Shown here: in pieces, positions 27,625 through 35,247 of the stretch
Numbering within the stretch: position 1 is the stretch's first letter
How the letters are laid out: each line of letters opens with the position of its first letter
Assembly (NCBI RefSeq): GCF_018612875.1
Contig: NZ_JAGGRI010000004.1
Location: 208,276 to 268,231, forward strand
DNA: 59,956 bases
From: Lysobacter sp. ISL-50
Lineage (GTDB): Bacteria > Pseudomonadota > Gammaproteobacteria > Xanthomonadales > Xanthomonadaceae
Direction of reading: 5' to 3'
Program-made: the position numbers and the translations under genes
Notes under the pieces: model-generated
Seen by the model: only the letters and a program-made list of their open reading frames with translations
Told to the model about the DNA's origin: nothing
Databases searched by the model: none

Positions 27625-28290
27625 ATGAAAATCCTGCTGGTGGAAGACGACGCGATGCTGGCCGAGGCCGTGCGCGCGGGATTGACGGACGACGGCTGGC
27701 GCGTGGAATGGGTCGGCGACGCGCCGCAGGCCAAGACCGCGCTGGTCGATCACGATTTCGACGCGGTCGTGCTCGACGTCGGCCTGCCCGGCGGCTCCGG
27801 CCTGGGCGTGCTCAGCACCTTGCGCAACCGCTACGACGCCACCCCGGTGCTGATCGTGACCGCGCGCGACAAGCTCAGCGAACGCATCGCCGGCCTGGAT
27901 GCCGGCGCCGACGACTACATCGTCAAACCCTTCCAGTTCGACGAACTGTGCGCGCGTTTGCGCGCGGTGATGCGGCGCAGCCAGGGCCGGGTTTCGCCGG
28001 TGCTCAGTTGCGGCACGGTGGTGCTGGACCCGGCGCGGCGCCTGGTCACCCGCGACGGCGAGCCGGTCGCGCTCAGCGGCCACGAATTCCGCACCCTGAT
28101 GCTGCTGCTCGAACGCCAGGGCCGCGCGGTCACCCGCGAGCAACTCGAAGAAGCGGTGTACGGCAGCTCCGGCACCATCGAAAGCAACACCATCGCGGTG
28201 TACGTGCACCAGCTGCGGCGCAAGCTCGGCGAGCAACTGATCGTGACCGTGCACGGCTACGGCTACCGCATCGGCGGCGGTCCGGCGTGA
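27625..28290 (+). CDS. OmpR/PmrA-family response regulator
   Basis: A 221-residue two-domain regulator. The receiver has the acidic pair in ILLVEDDAMLAEAV, phospho-acceptor Asp in DAVVLDVGLPGGSG (near 51), Thr in VLIVTARD and Lys in DDYIVKPFQFDEL. The winged-helix domain (about 125-219) shows LSGHEFRTLMLLLERQGRAVTREQLEEAVY and IESNTIAVYVHQLRRKLG, which is close to PmrA/QseB proteins. I begin at ATG 27625, where MKILLVEDD starts; an in-frame upstream start at 27598 would add nine residues. It overlaps the kinase gene by four bases (GTGA). Confidence 0.95.
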   Translation: MKILLVEDDAMLAEAVRAGLTDDGWRVEWVGDAPQAKTALVDHDFDAVVLDVGLPGGSGLGVLSTLRNRYDATPVLIVTARDKLSERIAGLDAGADDYIVKPFQFDELCARLRAVMRRSQGRVSPVLSCGTVVLDPARRLVTRDGEPVALSGHEFRTLMLLLERQGRAVTREQLEEAVYGSSGTIESNTIAVYVHQLRRKLGEQLIVTVHGYGYRIGGGPA

Positions 28291-29834
28291 GCACCATCGA
28301 CGGCCGCAACGACGCCTCGCCGCCGCGCGCCGCGCAGGACGACTCCGGCGGCGGCCGTCATGGCCGCGATCACGACGAACGCCGCCAGCGCTGGCGCGAT
28401 CGCGAACAGCGCCGGCGCGAATGGCGGGAGCGCTGCGGCCATCGCGAATCCTTCGCCGGCGGCCGCTCGCTGCGCTGGAAGCTGACCTGGGTGCTGATCA
28501 AGACCGTGCTGCTGGCCTGGTTCGTATGGCTGGCGTGCCAGGTCTGGCAACTCAGCCGCGAACACTCCGGCATGCTCGACAACTCGCTGCGCGAGATCGC
28601 CGAACAAGTGCTGGCGTCGATGCCGGAAGGGCTAGAGCGGCTGCCTTCGCGCGATCCCAAGCGCATCACCGAGCCGGTCGCGGCCGATCGCAAGATGAGC
28701 TTCCAGGTCTGGGCGCAGGGCCGCAACGTGGTGTATTCCGCGGCCGCGCCGTTGCAGCCGCTCAATCCCACGTTCAAGGACGGTTTCGCCCGCCGCCTCA
28801 TCGGCGGCGAGCCGTGGCAGGTGTACACGCTCACCGATCAACGCCGCGGCCTGATCGTGCAGGTCGGCCGCAGCAAGCAGATGGCGATCCGGGAACTGCA
28901 GGGCTGGATCGCCGGCAGCCTGCTCGCGGCCGGCATGATCCTGGTGTTGTTCGGTCTGGCGACGTGGAAGGTCATCGGCCGTTCGCTGCGTCCGATCACG
29001 GCCCTGCGCGAAATCCTGCAGCAACGCCCGCCGCTGGATCTCACTCCGCTGCCGACCCAGGCATTGCCGTCGGAATTCCGGCCGCTGGTGGACGCCTTCA
29101 ACAATCAGCTCGAACGCGTCGATGCCGCGGTCCAGCACGAGCGCCGCTTCATCTCCGACGCCGCGCACGAACTGCGCACGCCGTTGGCGGTGTTGAGCAC
29201 GCACGCCGAACTGGCCTTGCGCGCGACCACGCTGGAAGAGAAGAACGCCGCGCTGGTGCGCCTCAACGCCGGCGTGCAGCGCAGCGCGCGTTTGTCGGAG
29301 CAGTTGCTGGACCTGGCGCGGCTGGATGCGGGCGAGGAATCGGTGCGGCTCAAGCCGCTGGATCTGTCGGACCTGATCGTGCTGGTGATCCGCGATTTCG
29401 AAACGCTCGCGCGCGAGCGCCGCCAGCGCATCAGCCTGCGCGCCGAACCCGCGCGGTTGCTCGGCGATGTCGATCAGCTCGGCATCCTGCTGCGCAATCT
29501 GATCGACAACGCGGTGCGCCATGCCGGCGCCGAGGGTCAGGTCGCGGTGACCTGCGCGGTGCACGACAGCGGCGCGGTGGTGCTCAGCGTCGCCGACAGC
29601 GGCTGCGGCGTCTCGCCGGAGGATTGCGACCGCATCTTCGACCGCTTCTACCGCGCGCCGGGCAGCCCCGACGGCGGCAGCGGCATCGGCCTGTCGCTGG
29701 TCGCGCGCATCGCCCAGACCCACGGCGCCCGCATCGAATGCGGCCCGGGCCTGGAGCGCGCCAGCGACGATCCGCGCGGGCCCGGCCGCGGGTTCGAGGT
29801 ACGCGTTCAGTTCCCGCTCGCGCCCGCCGGCTGA
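28287..29834 (+). CDS. PmrB/QseC-like sensor histidine kinase
   Basis: A 515-residue inner-membrane kinase. A long, highly basic and polar N-terminus (about residues 1-65, rich in Arg, Asp, Gly) precedes helix 1 (LTWVLIKTVLLAWFVWLACQVW), a periplasmic sensor of about 125 residues, helix 2 (IAGSLLAAGMILVLFGLATW), a HAMP-like linker and the catalytic core: H-box FISDAAHELRTPLAVLSTHAE, N-box LRNLIDNAVRHA, G1 VADSGCGVSPED and G2 GSGIGLSLVARIA. It starts at GTG 28287, overlapping the regulator stop. The long charged head is unusual for this family. Confidence 0.93.
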   Translation: MSTIDGRNDASPPRAAQDDSGGGRHGRDHDERRQRWRDREQRRREWRERCGHRESFAGGRSLRWKLTWVLIKTVLLAWFVWLACQVWQLSREHSGMLDNSLREIAEQVLASMPEGLERLPSRDPKRITEPVAADRKMSFQVWAQGRNVVYSAAAPLQPLNPTFKDGFARRLIGGEPWQVYTLTDQRRGLIVQVGRSKQMAIRELQGWIAGSLLAAGMILVLFGLATWKVIGRSLRPITALREILQQRPPLDLTPLPTQALPSEFRPLVDAFNNQLERVDAAVQHERRFISDAAHELRTPLAVLSTHAELALRATTLEEKNAALVRLNAGVQRSARLSEQLLDLARLDAGEESVRLKPLDLSDLIVLVIRDFETLARERRQRISLRAEPARLLGDVDQLGILLRNLIDNAVRHAGAEGQVAVTCAVHDSGAVVLSVADSGCGVSPEDCDRIFDRFYRAPGSPDGGSGIGLSLVARIAQTHGARIECGPGLERASDDPRGPGRGFEVRVQFPLAPAG

Positions 29835-29885
29835 GGGCGCGCCGGCCGGTTGTCCCGCGATTGCGCTTTCGTCCCGCGCCGCCGC

Positions 29886-29900
29886 CCTGCTGACAGCAGG
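29886..29900. promoter_or_regulatory. 15-bp palindrome before the tandem exported-protein genes
   Basis: CCTGCTGACAGCAGG, symmetrical about a central A, continues into a second GCAGCAG half. It lies 61 bases before the TTG start at 29961 and could be an operator; no factor is assigned. Confidence 0.4.
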
Positions 29901-29960
29901 CTGGCAGCAGCCCGGGCCCATCGTGGCGGTGTGCGATCGGCACGGTGAGGGGAGCGGGCA

Positions 29961-30563
29961 TTGGATACCACGGACGTGGACAAGCAACGGCGGACGATGC
30001 TGCGCCTGGGCGCCGCCGCGCCACTGGCGGCGCTGGCCGGCGCGCTGCCGGCGCAACCGGCGCCCACGCCGACTCGCGCCGCACTCAAGGCGCCCGCGGC
30101 CGACGGCCGCCACGATTTCGACTTCTATCACGGCCGCTGGCAGGTCAAGAACCGGCGCCTGGCCAAGCGTCTGGCCGGCAGCGGCGACTGGATCGAATTC
30201 GACGCCACCGACGAATGCCATCCCGTGCTCGGCGGCCTGGGCAGCGTCGATCGTTACCTCACCGACTGGAACGGCGGCATCGAAGGCTTCGCCCTGCGCC
30301 TGTACCGGCCGCAGAGCCGGCAATGGCACGTGTACTGGGCCAGCGACCGCGACGGCGTGCTCGAAACGCCGCTGATCGGCGGCTTCCGCGACGGCGTGGG
30401 CGTGTTCGAAGGCCAGGAACTGCATGAAGGCGCGATGCTGCCCTCGCGCGCGCGCTGGACCGACATCCGCGCCGACAGCGTGCGCTGGGAGCAGGCGTTG
30501 TCGCCCGACGGCGGCAAGAGCTGGGAAACCAACTGGGTCATGCACATGACCCGTCTGCCATGA
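29961..30563 (+). CDS. Exported protein of unknown function with Tat signal, paralogue of the next gene
   Basis: A 200-residue protein. With the TTG start at 29961 (GGGGAG seven bases upstream) the N-terminus has a twin-arginine signal, KQRRTMLRLGAAAPLAALAG, cleaved after the Ala-rich part; a later ATG at 29997 would destroy it. The rest is one domain starting DGRHDFDFYHGRWQVKNRRL and ending SPDGGKSWETNWVM, a lipocalin-like beta-barrel pattern close to DUF1579. The same domain begins the following gene, with which it overlaps by four bases. Ligand or reaction unknown. Confidence 0.8.
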   Translation: MDTTDVDKQRRTMLRLGAAAPLAALAGALPAQPAPTPTRAALKAPAADGRHDFDFYHGRWQVKNRRLAKRLAGSGDWIEFDATDECHPVLGGLGSVDRYLTDWNGGIEGFALRLYRPQSRQWHVYWASDRDGVLETPLIGGFRDGVGVFEGQELHEGAMLPSRARWTDIRADSVRWEQALSPDGGKSWETNWVMHMTRLP

Positions 30564-31825
30564 CCGCGCCGGTGACGCCCATGAACGCTACTTCCGCGGC
30601 CGCCGACGGCCGCCACGACTTCGACTTCCTGCACGGCCGCTGGCAGGTGCACAACGAACGCCTGCGCCAGCGCCTGAGCGGCGGCGACGACTGGGAAATC
30701 TTCCGCGCCACGCAGACCTGCGAGCCGGTGCTCGGCGGGCTCGGCAACGTCGATGCCTTCCTCAGCGACTGGCATCGGCCGGGCATGGCCGACAGCTTCC
30801 AGGGCATGACCCTGCGCCTGTTCAATCTCGAACATCGCCACTGGAGCATCTGGTGGGCCGGCAGCCACGACGGCGTGCTGGAGCCGCCGGTGGTCGGCGT
30901 TTTCGAGCACGGCGTGGGCCGCTTCAACGGCGAACTCGAACACGAAGGCCGGCCGGTGCAGGCGCGTTTCATCTGGAGCGACATCAGCGCCAACACCGCG
31001 CATTGGCATCAGGAATTCTCCGCCGACGGCGGCCGGACCTGGGAAACCAACTGGCATATGTGGATGCATCGCAGCGACGAGCACGGCCGCCTGCTGCACG
31101 AGGACACGGTGATCGAACTGCGCCAATACCGCATGAATCCCGGGCGCCGCGACGATCTGATCGATTTGTTCGAAGGCGAATTCATCGAATCGCAGGAAGC
31201 CCTGGGCATGCACGTGATCGGCCAGTTCCGCGATCTCGACGATGCCGACCGCTACACCTGGATGCGCGGCTTCCCCGATCATGCCCTGCGCGCGGCCTCG
31301 CTTAGCGCCTTCTATTCCGGCCCGATCTGGAACCGCCATCGCGACGCCGCCAACGCCACCTTGCTCGACAACGACGACGTGCTGATGCTCAAGCCGGCGC
31401 GGCCGGGTTCGGGCTTCGCGCCGGCGGCGCGGGTGCGCGAACCGATCGGCAGCCGCGAACAGTCGAGTGAAGTGGTGATCGCCGGCATCTGCGCCCTGAA
31501 CGCACCGGCGCAGGACGGATTCCTGGCGCGCTTCGAACGCGAGTTCGCGCCCTTGCTCGGCGAAGGCGGCGCGCAGTGGCTGGCCACTTACGTCGGCGAC
31601 GCCTCGCCGAACGGCTACCCGCGCCTGCCGGTGCGCGAGGGCGAACACGTGCTGGCGTGGTTCGTGCGTTATCCCGACGAAGCGAGCCAGCGCGAACACG
31701 CGCAGCGCCTGCAGGCCGATCCGCGCTGGCGCGCGGCGTTGGCCGAGGCGATGCTCGGCGAGCTCAAGCAGGCGCCGCAGCGCTTGCGGCTGTCGCCGGC
31801 GGCGCGATCGGAGCTGCGGGCGTGA
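30560..31825 (+). CDS. Fusion of a lipocalin-like domain with NIPSNAP
   Basis: A 421-residue cytosolic protein. Residues 17-170 repeat the domain of the upstream gene (DGRHDFDFLHGRWQVHNERL ... SADGGRTWETNWHM) but lack a signal peptide. Residues 183-290 form a NIPSNAP ferredoxin-like domain: VIELRQYRMNPGRRDDLIDLFEGEF ... TWMRGFPD ... FYSGPIWNRHRDAAN, and the C-terminal part (about 305-400) looks like a second, weaker copy. NIPSNAP proteins have no firm bacterial role. The ATG overlaps the previous stop (ATGA), so the two are co-transcribed and perhaps translationally coupled. Confidence 0.85.
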   Translation: MTAPVTPMNATSAAADGRHDFDFLHGRWQVHNERLRQRLSGGDDWEIFRATQTCEPVLGGLGNVDAFLSDWHRPGMADSFQGMTLRLFNLEHRHWSIWWAGSHDGVLEPPVVGVFEHGVGRFNGELEHEGRPVQARFIWSDISANTAHWHQEFSADGGRTWETNWHMWMHRSDEHGRLLHEDTVIELRQYRMNPGRRDDLIDLFEGEFIESQEALGMHVIGQFRDLDDADRYTWMRGFPDHALRAASLSAFYSGPIWNRHRDAANATLLDNDDVLMLKPARPGSGFAPAARVREPIGSREQSSEVVIAGICALNAPAQDGFLARFEREFAPLLGEGGAQWLATYVGDASPNGYPRLPVREGEHVLAWFVRYPDEASQREHAQRLQADPRWRAALAEAMLGELKQAPQRLRLSPAARSELRA

Positions 31826-31919
31826 CAGCGGCGGGCCGGCCCCGCCGAGACCCGTGGCGGCCGTCGCGCGCCGGCCCGCGCGCGCTTGAGCGCGAAGGCG
31901 CGGCGCGGGATCATGCCGC

Positions 31920-32612
31920 ATGCGCCGCGCCGACCGCCTGTTCCTGCTGATCCATGCCCTGCGCGGCCGCCGCCAAGCGATCACCGCCCAGCAGCTGGCG
32001 CAGACGCTGGAAGTGTCGCCGCGCACGGTCTATCGCGACGTCGCCGACCTGCAGCGGTCCGGCGTGCCGATCGAGGGCGAGGCCGGGGTCGGCTATCTGC
32101 TGCGCAAGGGCGCGGACATCCCGCCGCTGATGTTCAATCCCGACGAGCTCGAAGCCCTGGTGGTCGGCAGCCGTTTCGTGCGCGCCTTCGGCGGCGAGCG
32201 CCTGGGGCGCAGCGCGACCGCGGCGCTGCTGAAGATCGAGGCGGTGCTGCCGCCGGAGTTGCGCGATCGCAGCGCGCGCACGCGCATCTTCGCGCCGGAA
32301 CTGGAGCATCGCATCGAGGCCAGCGGCTTGATCGACGTGCTGTACGGCGCGGTCCAGGGCCGGCAACTGCTGAAGTTGACCTATCGAGACGGCGAAGCGC
32401 GGGCCAGCGAGCGCGAGATCGAGCCGTTGTGTCTGTCGTTCTGGGGCGGCAGTTGGACCTTGGGGGCGTGGTGCCGGCTGCGTGAGGATTACCGCAGCTT
32501 CCGGCCGGACCGGATCGTCGCGCATGTGGTGACGGGTGAGACATTCGCCGACAGCCGTGAGCGCGGGTTGGATGGGTATCTGCGTTCGGTGGGGGCGCGG
32601 GGGTTGGAGTGA
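31920..32612 (+). CDS. YafY-type WYL-domain transcriptional regulator
   Basis: A 230-residue regulator with an N-terminal helix-turn-helix (HALRGRRQAITAQQLAQTLEVSPRTVYRDVADLQRSGVPIEGEAG) and a C-terminal WYL ligand-binding domain (about 135-225), where the motif reads LKLTYRDGEA and LCLSFWGGSWTLGAWCRLREDYRSFRPDRI. Such proteins are usually local repressors responding to small molecules or nucleic acid ligands. It follows the NIPSNAP gene by 94 bases and may control it. Confidence 0.93.
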   Translation: MRRADRLFLLIHALRGRRQAITAQQLAQTLEVSPRTVYRDVADLQRSGVPIEGEAGVGYLLRKGADIPPLMFNPDELEALVVGSRFVRAFGGERLGRSATAALLKIEAVLPPELRDRSARTRIFAPELEHRIEASGLIDVLYGAVQGRQLLKLTYRDGEARASEREIEPLCLSFWGGSWTLGAWCRLREDYRSFRPDRIVAHVVTGETFADSRERGLDGYLRSVGARGLE

Positions 32613-32623
32613 TAACGTCGATG

Positions 32624-32960
32624 GGCCCCCTTGCAAAGGGGGAACTGCTTTTGCGGCGCGATAGTTCGCCCCCTTTGAAAAAGGGGGCTGCGCGTTGCGT
32701 TGGTACGAAGTCGGGGGGATATGGCTCGCGCGGGGGATTTGCGCGTTGCGCGGCGAAAAGCGAATCCTCCCTACCCCCCTTTTTCAAAGGGGGGAACTGC
32801 TTTTGCGGCGCGATAGTTCGCCCCCTTTGAAAAAGGGGGCTGCGCGTTGCGTTGGTGCGAAGTCGGGGGGATGTGGCTCGCGCGGGGGATTTGCGGGTTG
32901 CGCGGCGAAGAGCGAATCCCCCCTACCCCCCTTTTTCAAAGGGGGGAACAGCTTGGGGGC
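32624..32960. repeat. Tandem 152-bp units with CCCCCTTTGAAAAAGGGGG hairpins
   Basis: GGAACTGCTTTTGCGGCGCG starts units at 32641 and 32793, exactly 152 bases apart; the next boundary at 32945 carries GGAACAGC. Each contains TTCGCCCCCTTTGAAAAAGG in one orientation and CCCCCCTTTTTCAAAGGGGG in the other. The block fills 32613-32973; no gene is seen in it. Confidence 0.88.
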
Positions 32961-32973
32961 GCGTCGATCGCCC

Positions 32974-33861
32974 TCAACGAATCTTCACCGCCTCCAACCG
33001 AGCCAGCTTGTCCGGATTGCGCATGATGTAAATATCGCGCAACCGATCCTCCTCGTCGTAACCGAAGCTCAGCGCCGCTTCGATGCGGCCCTCGCGTTCC
33101 AGGATCACGCCGCGCGAGCCGTTGAGATCGACGAACACCCAGCGATCCCCGCGACAGGCCGGATGCAGCACCGATTCGATGAAGCCCAGCACCGCGTCGC
33201 GCCCATGCAGCGCGCGCGCCACCGCGCTGACCTTGCCGCCGCCGTCGGCGTGCAGGGCGATCTGTTCCGACAGCAACGCCGCCAGCGGCGCGGTGCGGCC
33301 TTCGACCAGCGCGGTTTCGAACGCGGTCAGCAGACGATCCTGCTGTTCGGCCGGGGTCACATGACGCACCTTGGCCTGCTCGACGTTGTTGCGCGCGCGC
33401 TGCACCAGCTTGCGGCAGGCGGCTTCCTCCATGTCGAGGATGCGCGCCACGTCCGCATACGGCTGATCGAAGATTTCATGCAGCAGGTACGCCGCGCGCT
33501 CCTTCGGCGTCAGCCGCTCCAGCAACAGCAGGAACGCGGTCGACAGCGACGAGGCCAGCGACAATTGCTCCTCCGGTTGGCCGGCGGTTTCGGCGTGGAT
33601 GGGCTCGGGCAACCAGTCGCCGACGTAATCCACGCGGGTGCGATGGGCCGAACGCAGCAGGTCGATGCAACGGCGCGTGCACGCGGTGGTCAGCCACGCG
33701 CCCGGGTTGTCGATGCTGGCGCGATCGGCGGCCTGCCATTTCAGGAACGTGTCCTGCACCGCGTCTTCGGCGTCGGCGCGCGAGCCGAGAATGCGATAGG
33801 CCAGGCCGGTCAGCATCGGCGCGGTCTGGGCGAACAAGCGGTTGTCTTCGGCGGCGGTCAT
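32974..33861 (-). CDS. sigJ: ECF41-group sigma factor (SigJ-like)
   Basis: A 295-residue extracytoplasmic-function sigma factor with region 2 (LAYRILGSRADAEDAVQDTFLKWQ), region 4 (LTPKERAAYLLHEIFDQPYADVARILDMEEAACRKLVQRARNN) and a C-terminal SnoaL-like extension (about 190-285). The three ECF41 fingerprints are all present: WLPEP in YVGDWLPEPIHAE between regions 2 and 4, DGGGK in HADGGGKVSAVARAL, and NPDKL in YIMRNPDKLARLEAVKIR. In this group the extension replaces a separate anti-sigma factor. It lies 138 bases after the carboxymuconolactone decarboxylase gene on the same strand, the family's usual partner. Confidence 0.95.
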   Translation of the reverse strand: MTAAEDNRLFAQTAPMLTGLAYRILGSRADAEDAVQDTFLKWQAADRASIDNPGAWLTTACTRRCIDLLRSAHRTRVDYVGDWLPEPIHAETAGQPEEQLSLASSLSTAFLLLLERLTPKERAAYLLHEIFDQPYADVARILDMEEAACRKLVQRARNNVEQAKVRHVTPAEQQDRLLTAFETALVEGRTAPLAALLSEQIALHADGGGKVSAVARALHGRDAVLGFIESVLHPACRGDRWVFVDLNGSRGVILEREGRIEAALSFGYDEEDRLRDIYIMRNPDKLARLEAVKIR

Positions 33862-33999
33862 GGCGATGTAAATGCGAGGGGGCTCAAAAGGCGAGGCAGA
33901 TGATAGCCGGGCGCGCGGCGTTCCCGGTCGCCGACACGTTGTGATGCCGCAATGCCGGACGGTGATGGCGGCACGCGCGCGCCGCCATCCGTCAGCGAC

Positions 34000-34446
34000 T
34001 CAGTGCTTGGACACCTGCAGCCGGTTCCACAGATTGATCATCGCGATCGCCGCGGTCATCGTCGCGATCTGCCGTTCTTCGTAATGCGCGCGCAGTTCGG
34101 CGCGCAGCGGCGCGTAGTCGGCGGCGGCGGCGTCGAGCGTGGTCAGCGCTTCGGTCCAGGCCAGCGCGGCGCGTTCGGCGGCGCTGAAGTCGCCGGCGTG
34201 GCGCCAAACCACCAGCCGGTCCAGGCGGTCGCTGGTTTCGCCGTCGGCGCGCGCTTCGCGCGTGTGCATCTTCACGCAATACGCGCAGCCGTTGATCTGC
34301 GAGGCGCGCAGCTTGATCAGGTGGTAGATCGCCGGCGGCAGCTTTTCTTCGTCGGCCAGGTTCTTGATCGCCGATTCCACGCCGCCGAGCTGGGTCAGCA
34401 GCTGGGGGAGTTCGCGTTCGTACTTGACGGGGGCGGTGTCGCTCAT
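34000..34446 (-). CDS. Carboxymuconolactone decarboxylase-family protein (AhpD-like)
   Basis: A 148-residue cytosolic helical protein with the AhpD/CMD redox motif in LRASQINGCAYCVKMHTREARADGE (Cys-x-x-Cys plus His). Proteins like this serve as peroxidase-coupled disulfide reductases or gamma-carboxymuconolactone decarboxylases; the CxxC-His favours redox. It is the standard companion of ECF41 sigma factors and has an ECF41-type promoter upstream (34488-34514), which makes it the probable target of the sigma factor at 32974. Confidence 0.93.
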   Translation of the reverse strand: MSDTAPVKYERELPQLLTQLGGVESAIKNLADEEKLPPAIYHLIKLRASQINGCAYCVKMHTREARADGETSDRLDRLVVWRHAGDFSAAERAALAWTEALTTLDAAAADYAPLRAELRAHYEERQIATMTAAIAMINLWNRLQVSKH

Positions 34447-34487
34447 GGGGGCGTCCTCTCAGGGGGTGAAGTGTCTATACCCTGTTA

Positions 34488-34514
34488 GACGATCCAGGCC
34501 TGCGATCGGTGACA
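34488..34514 (-). promoter_or_regulatory. ECF41-type promoter
   Basis: Read on the minus strand: TGTCACC (complement of 34508-34514), 16 bases, CGTC (complement of 34488-34491). This fits the TGTCACA-N16-CGTC motif known for ECF41 factors with one mismatch. The -10 is 41 bases before the start codon at 34446. Confidence 0.75.
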
Positions 34515-34599
34515 TGTCCCGCGAAAAAAGTCCCCACGACCGGCGCCGGACCGCCGCAAACCCAGGCGGGACGCGGGTTGTGGACCCATCCGGGTCGCC

Positions 34600-35247
34600 T
34601 CAGATCACCCGCAAGGTAATCGCCTTGAGCACCGCCCGGGTGCGATCGCGCGTATCGAGCTTTTCCAGGATCACCGAGACATAGTTCTTGACCGTGCCCT
34701 CGGCCAGGAACATCGCCCGCGCGATTTCCTTGTTCGAATAACCGCCGGCCATCAGCCGCAGCACCGAGACCTCGCGTTCGGTGAACAGCGCGCGCGGCGC
34801 GTCGTCGGCGTGATAGCGGTAACGCGCGCGCACCGGCTCGGTGCTGACCGGCTGCAGCAGGGTTTCGCCGGCGGCGACGCGCACGATCGCGTCGCGCAGG
34901 TCCTGCGGCGCCGCGTCCTTGAGCAGGAAGCCCTGCGCGCCGGCCTCGGTCGCGCGCAGCAGCAGATCGCTGTCGTCGAAGGTGGTCAACAGCAGCACCG
35001 GCGTGCGGTCGCCGCGTTCGCGCAGTTTCGTCAACGCGTCGATGCCGTCCAGGCCGGGCATGCGGATATCGCTGAGCACCACATCGACCGGGCTCTGCGC
35101 CAGGCCATCGAGCAAGGCCTGGCCGTCGTCGGCCTCGAAGACGATGTGCAGGCCCAGGCGTTCGAGCAACGCGCGCAGGCCGGCGCGCACCAGCATCTGA
35201 TCGTCGGCCAGGGCCAGCCGCAGCGGTGCCTTGGGCTGCGCGATCAT
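34600..35247 (-). CDS. NarL/DesR-type response regulator
   Basis: A 215-residue regulator. The receiver has LRLALADDQMLVRAGLRALLE, phospho-acceptor Asp in DVVLSDIRMPGLDG, Thr in VLLLTTFDD and Lys in GFLLKDAAPQDL. The LuxR-type helix-turn-helix is LFTEREVSVLRLMAGGYSNKEIARAMFLAEGTVKNYVSVILEKL. Its ATG overlaps the stop of the upstream kinase gene (ATGA), so the pair is one operon. A dyad shared with another locus lies beyond the kinase gene start and is a likely binding site. Confidence 0.95.
   Translation of the reverse strand: MIAQPKAPLRLALADDQMLVRAGLRALLERLGLHIVFEADDGQALLDGLAQSPVDVVLSDIRMPGLDGIDALTKLRERGDRTPVLLLTTFDDSDLLLRATEAGAQGFLLKDAAPQDLRDAIVRVAAGETLLQPVSTEPVRARYRYHADDAPRALFTEREVSVLRLMAGGYSNKEIARAMFLAEGTVKNYVSVILEKLDTRDRTRAVLKAITLRVI

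Noticed and set aside
33862-33999. ECF41 promoter before the sigma factor gene
   Set aside because: A TTGTGATG stretch is present but without CGTC at the required distance.
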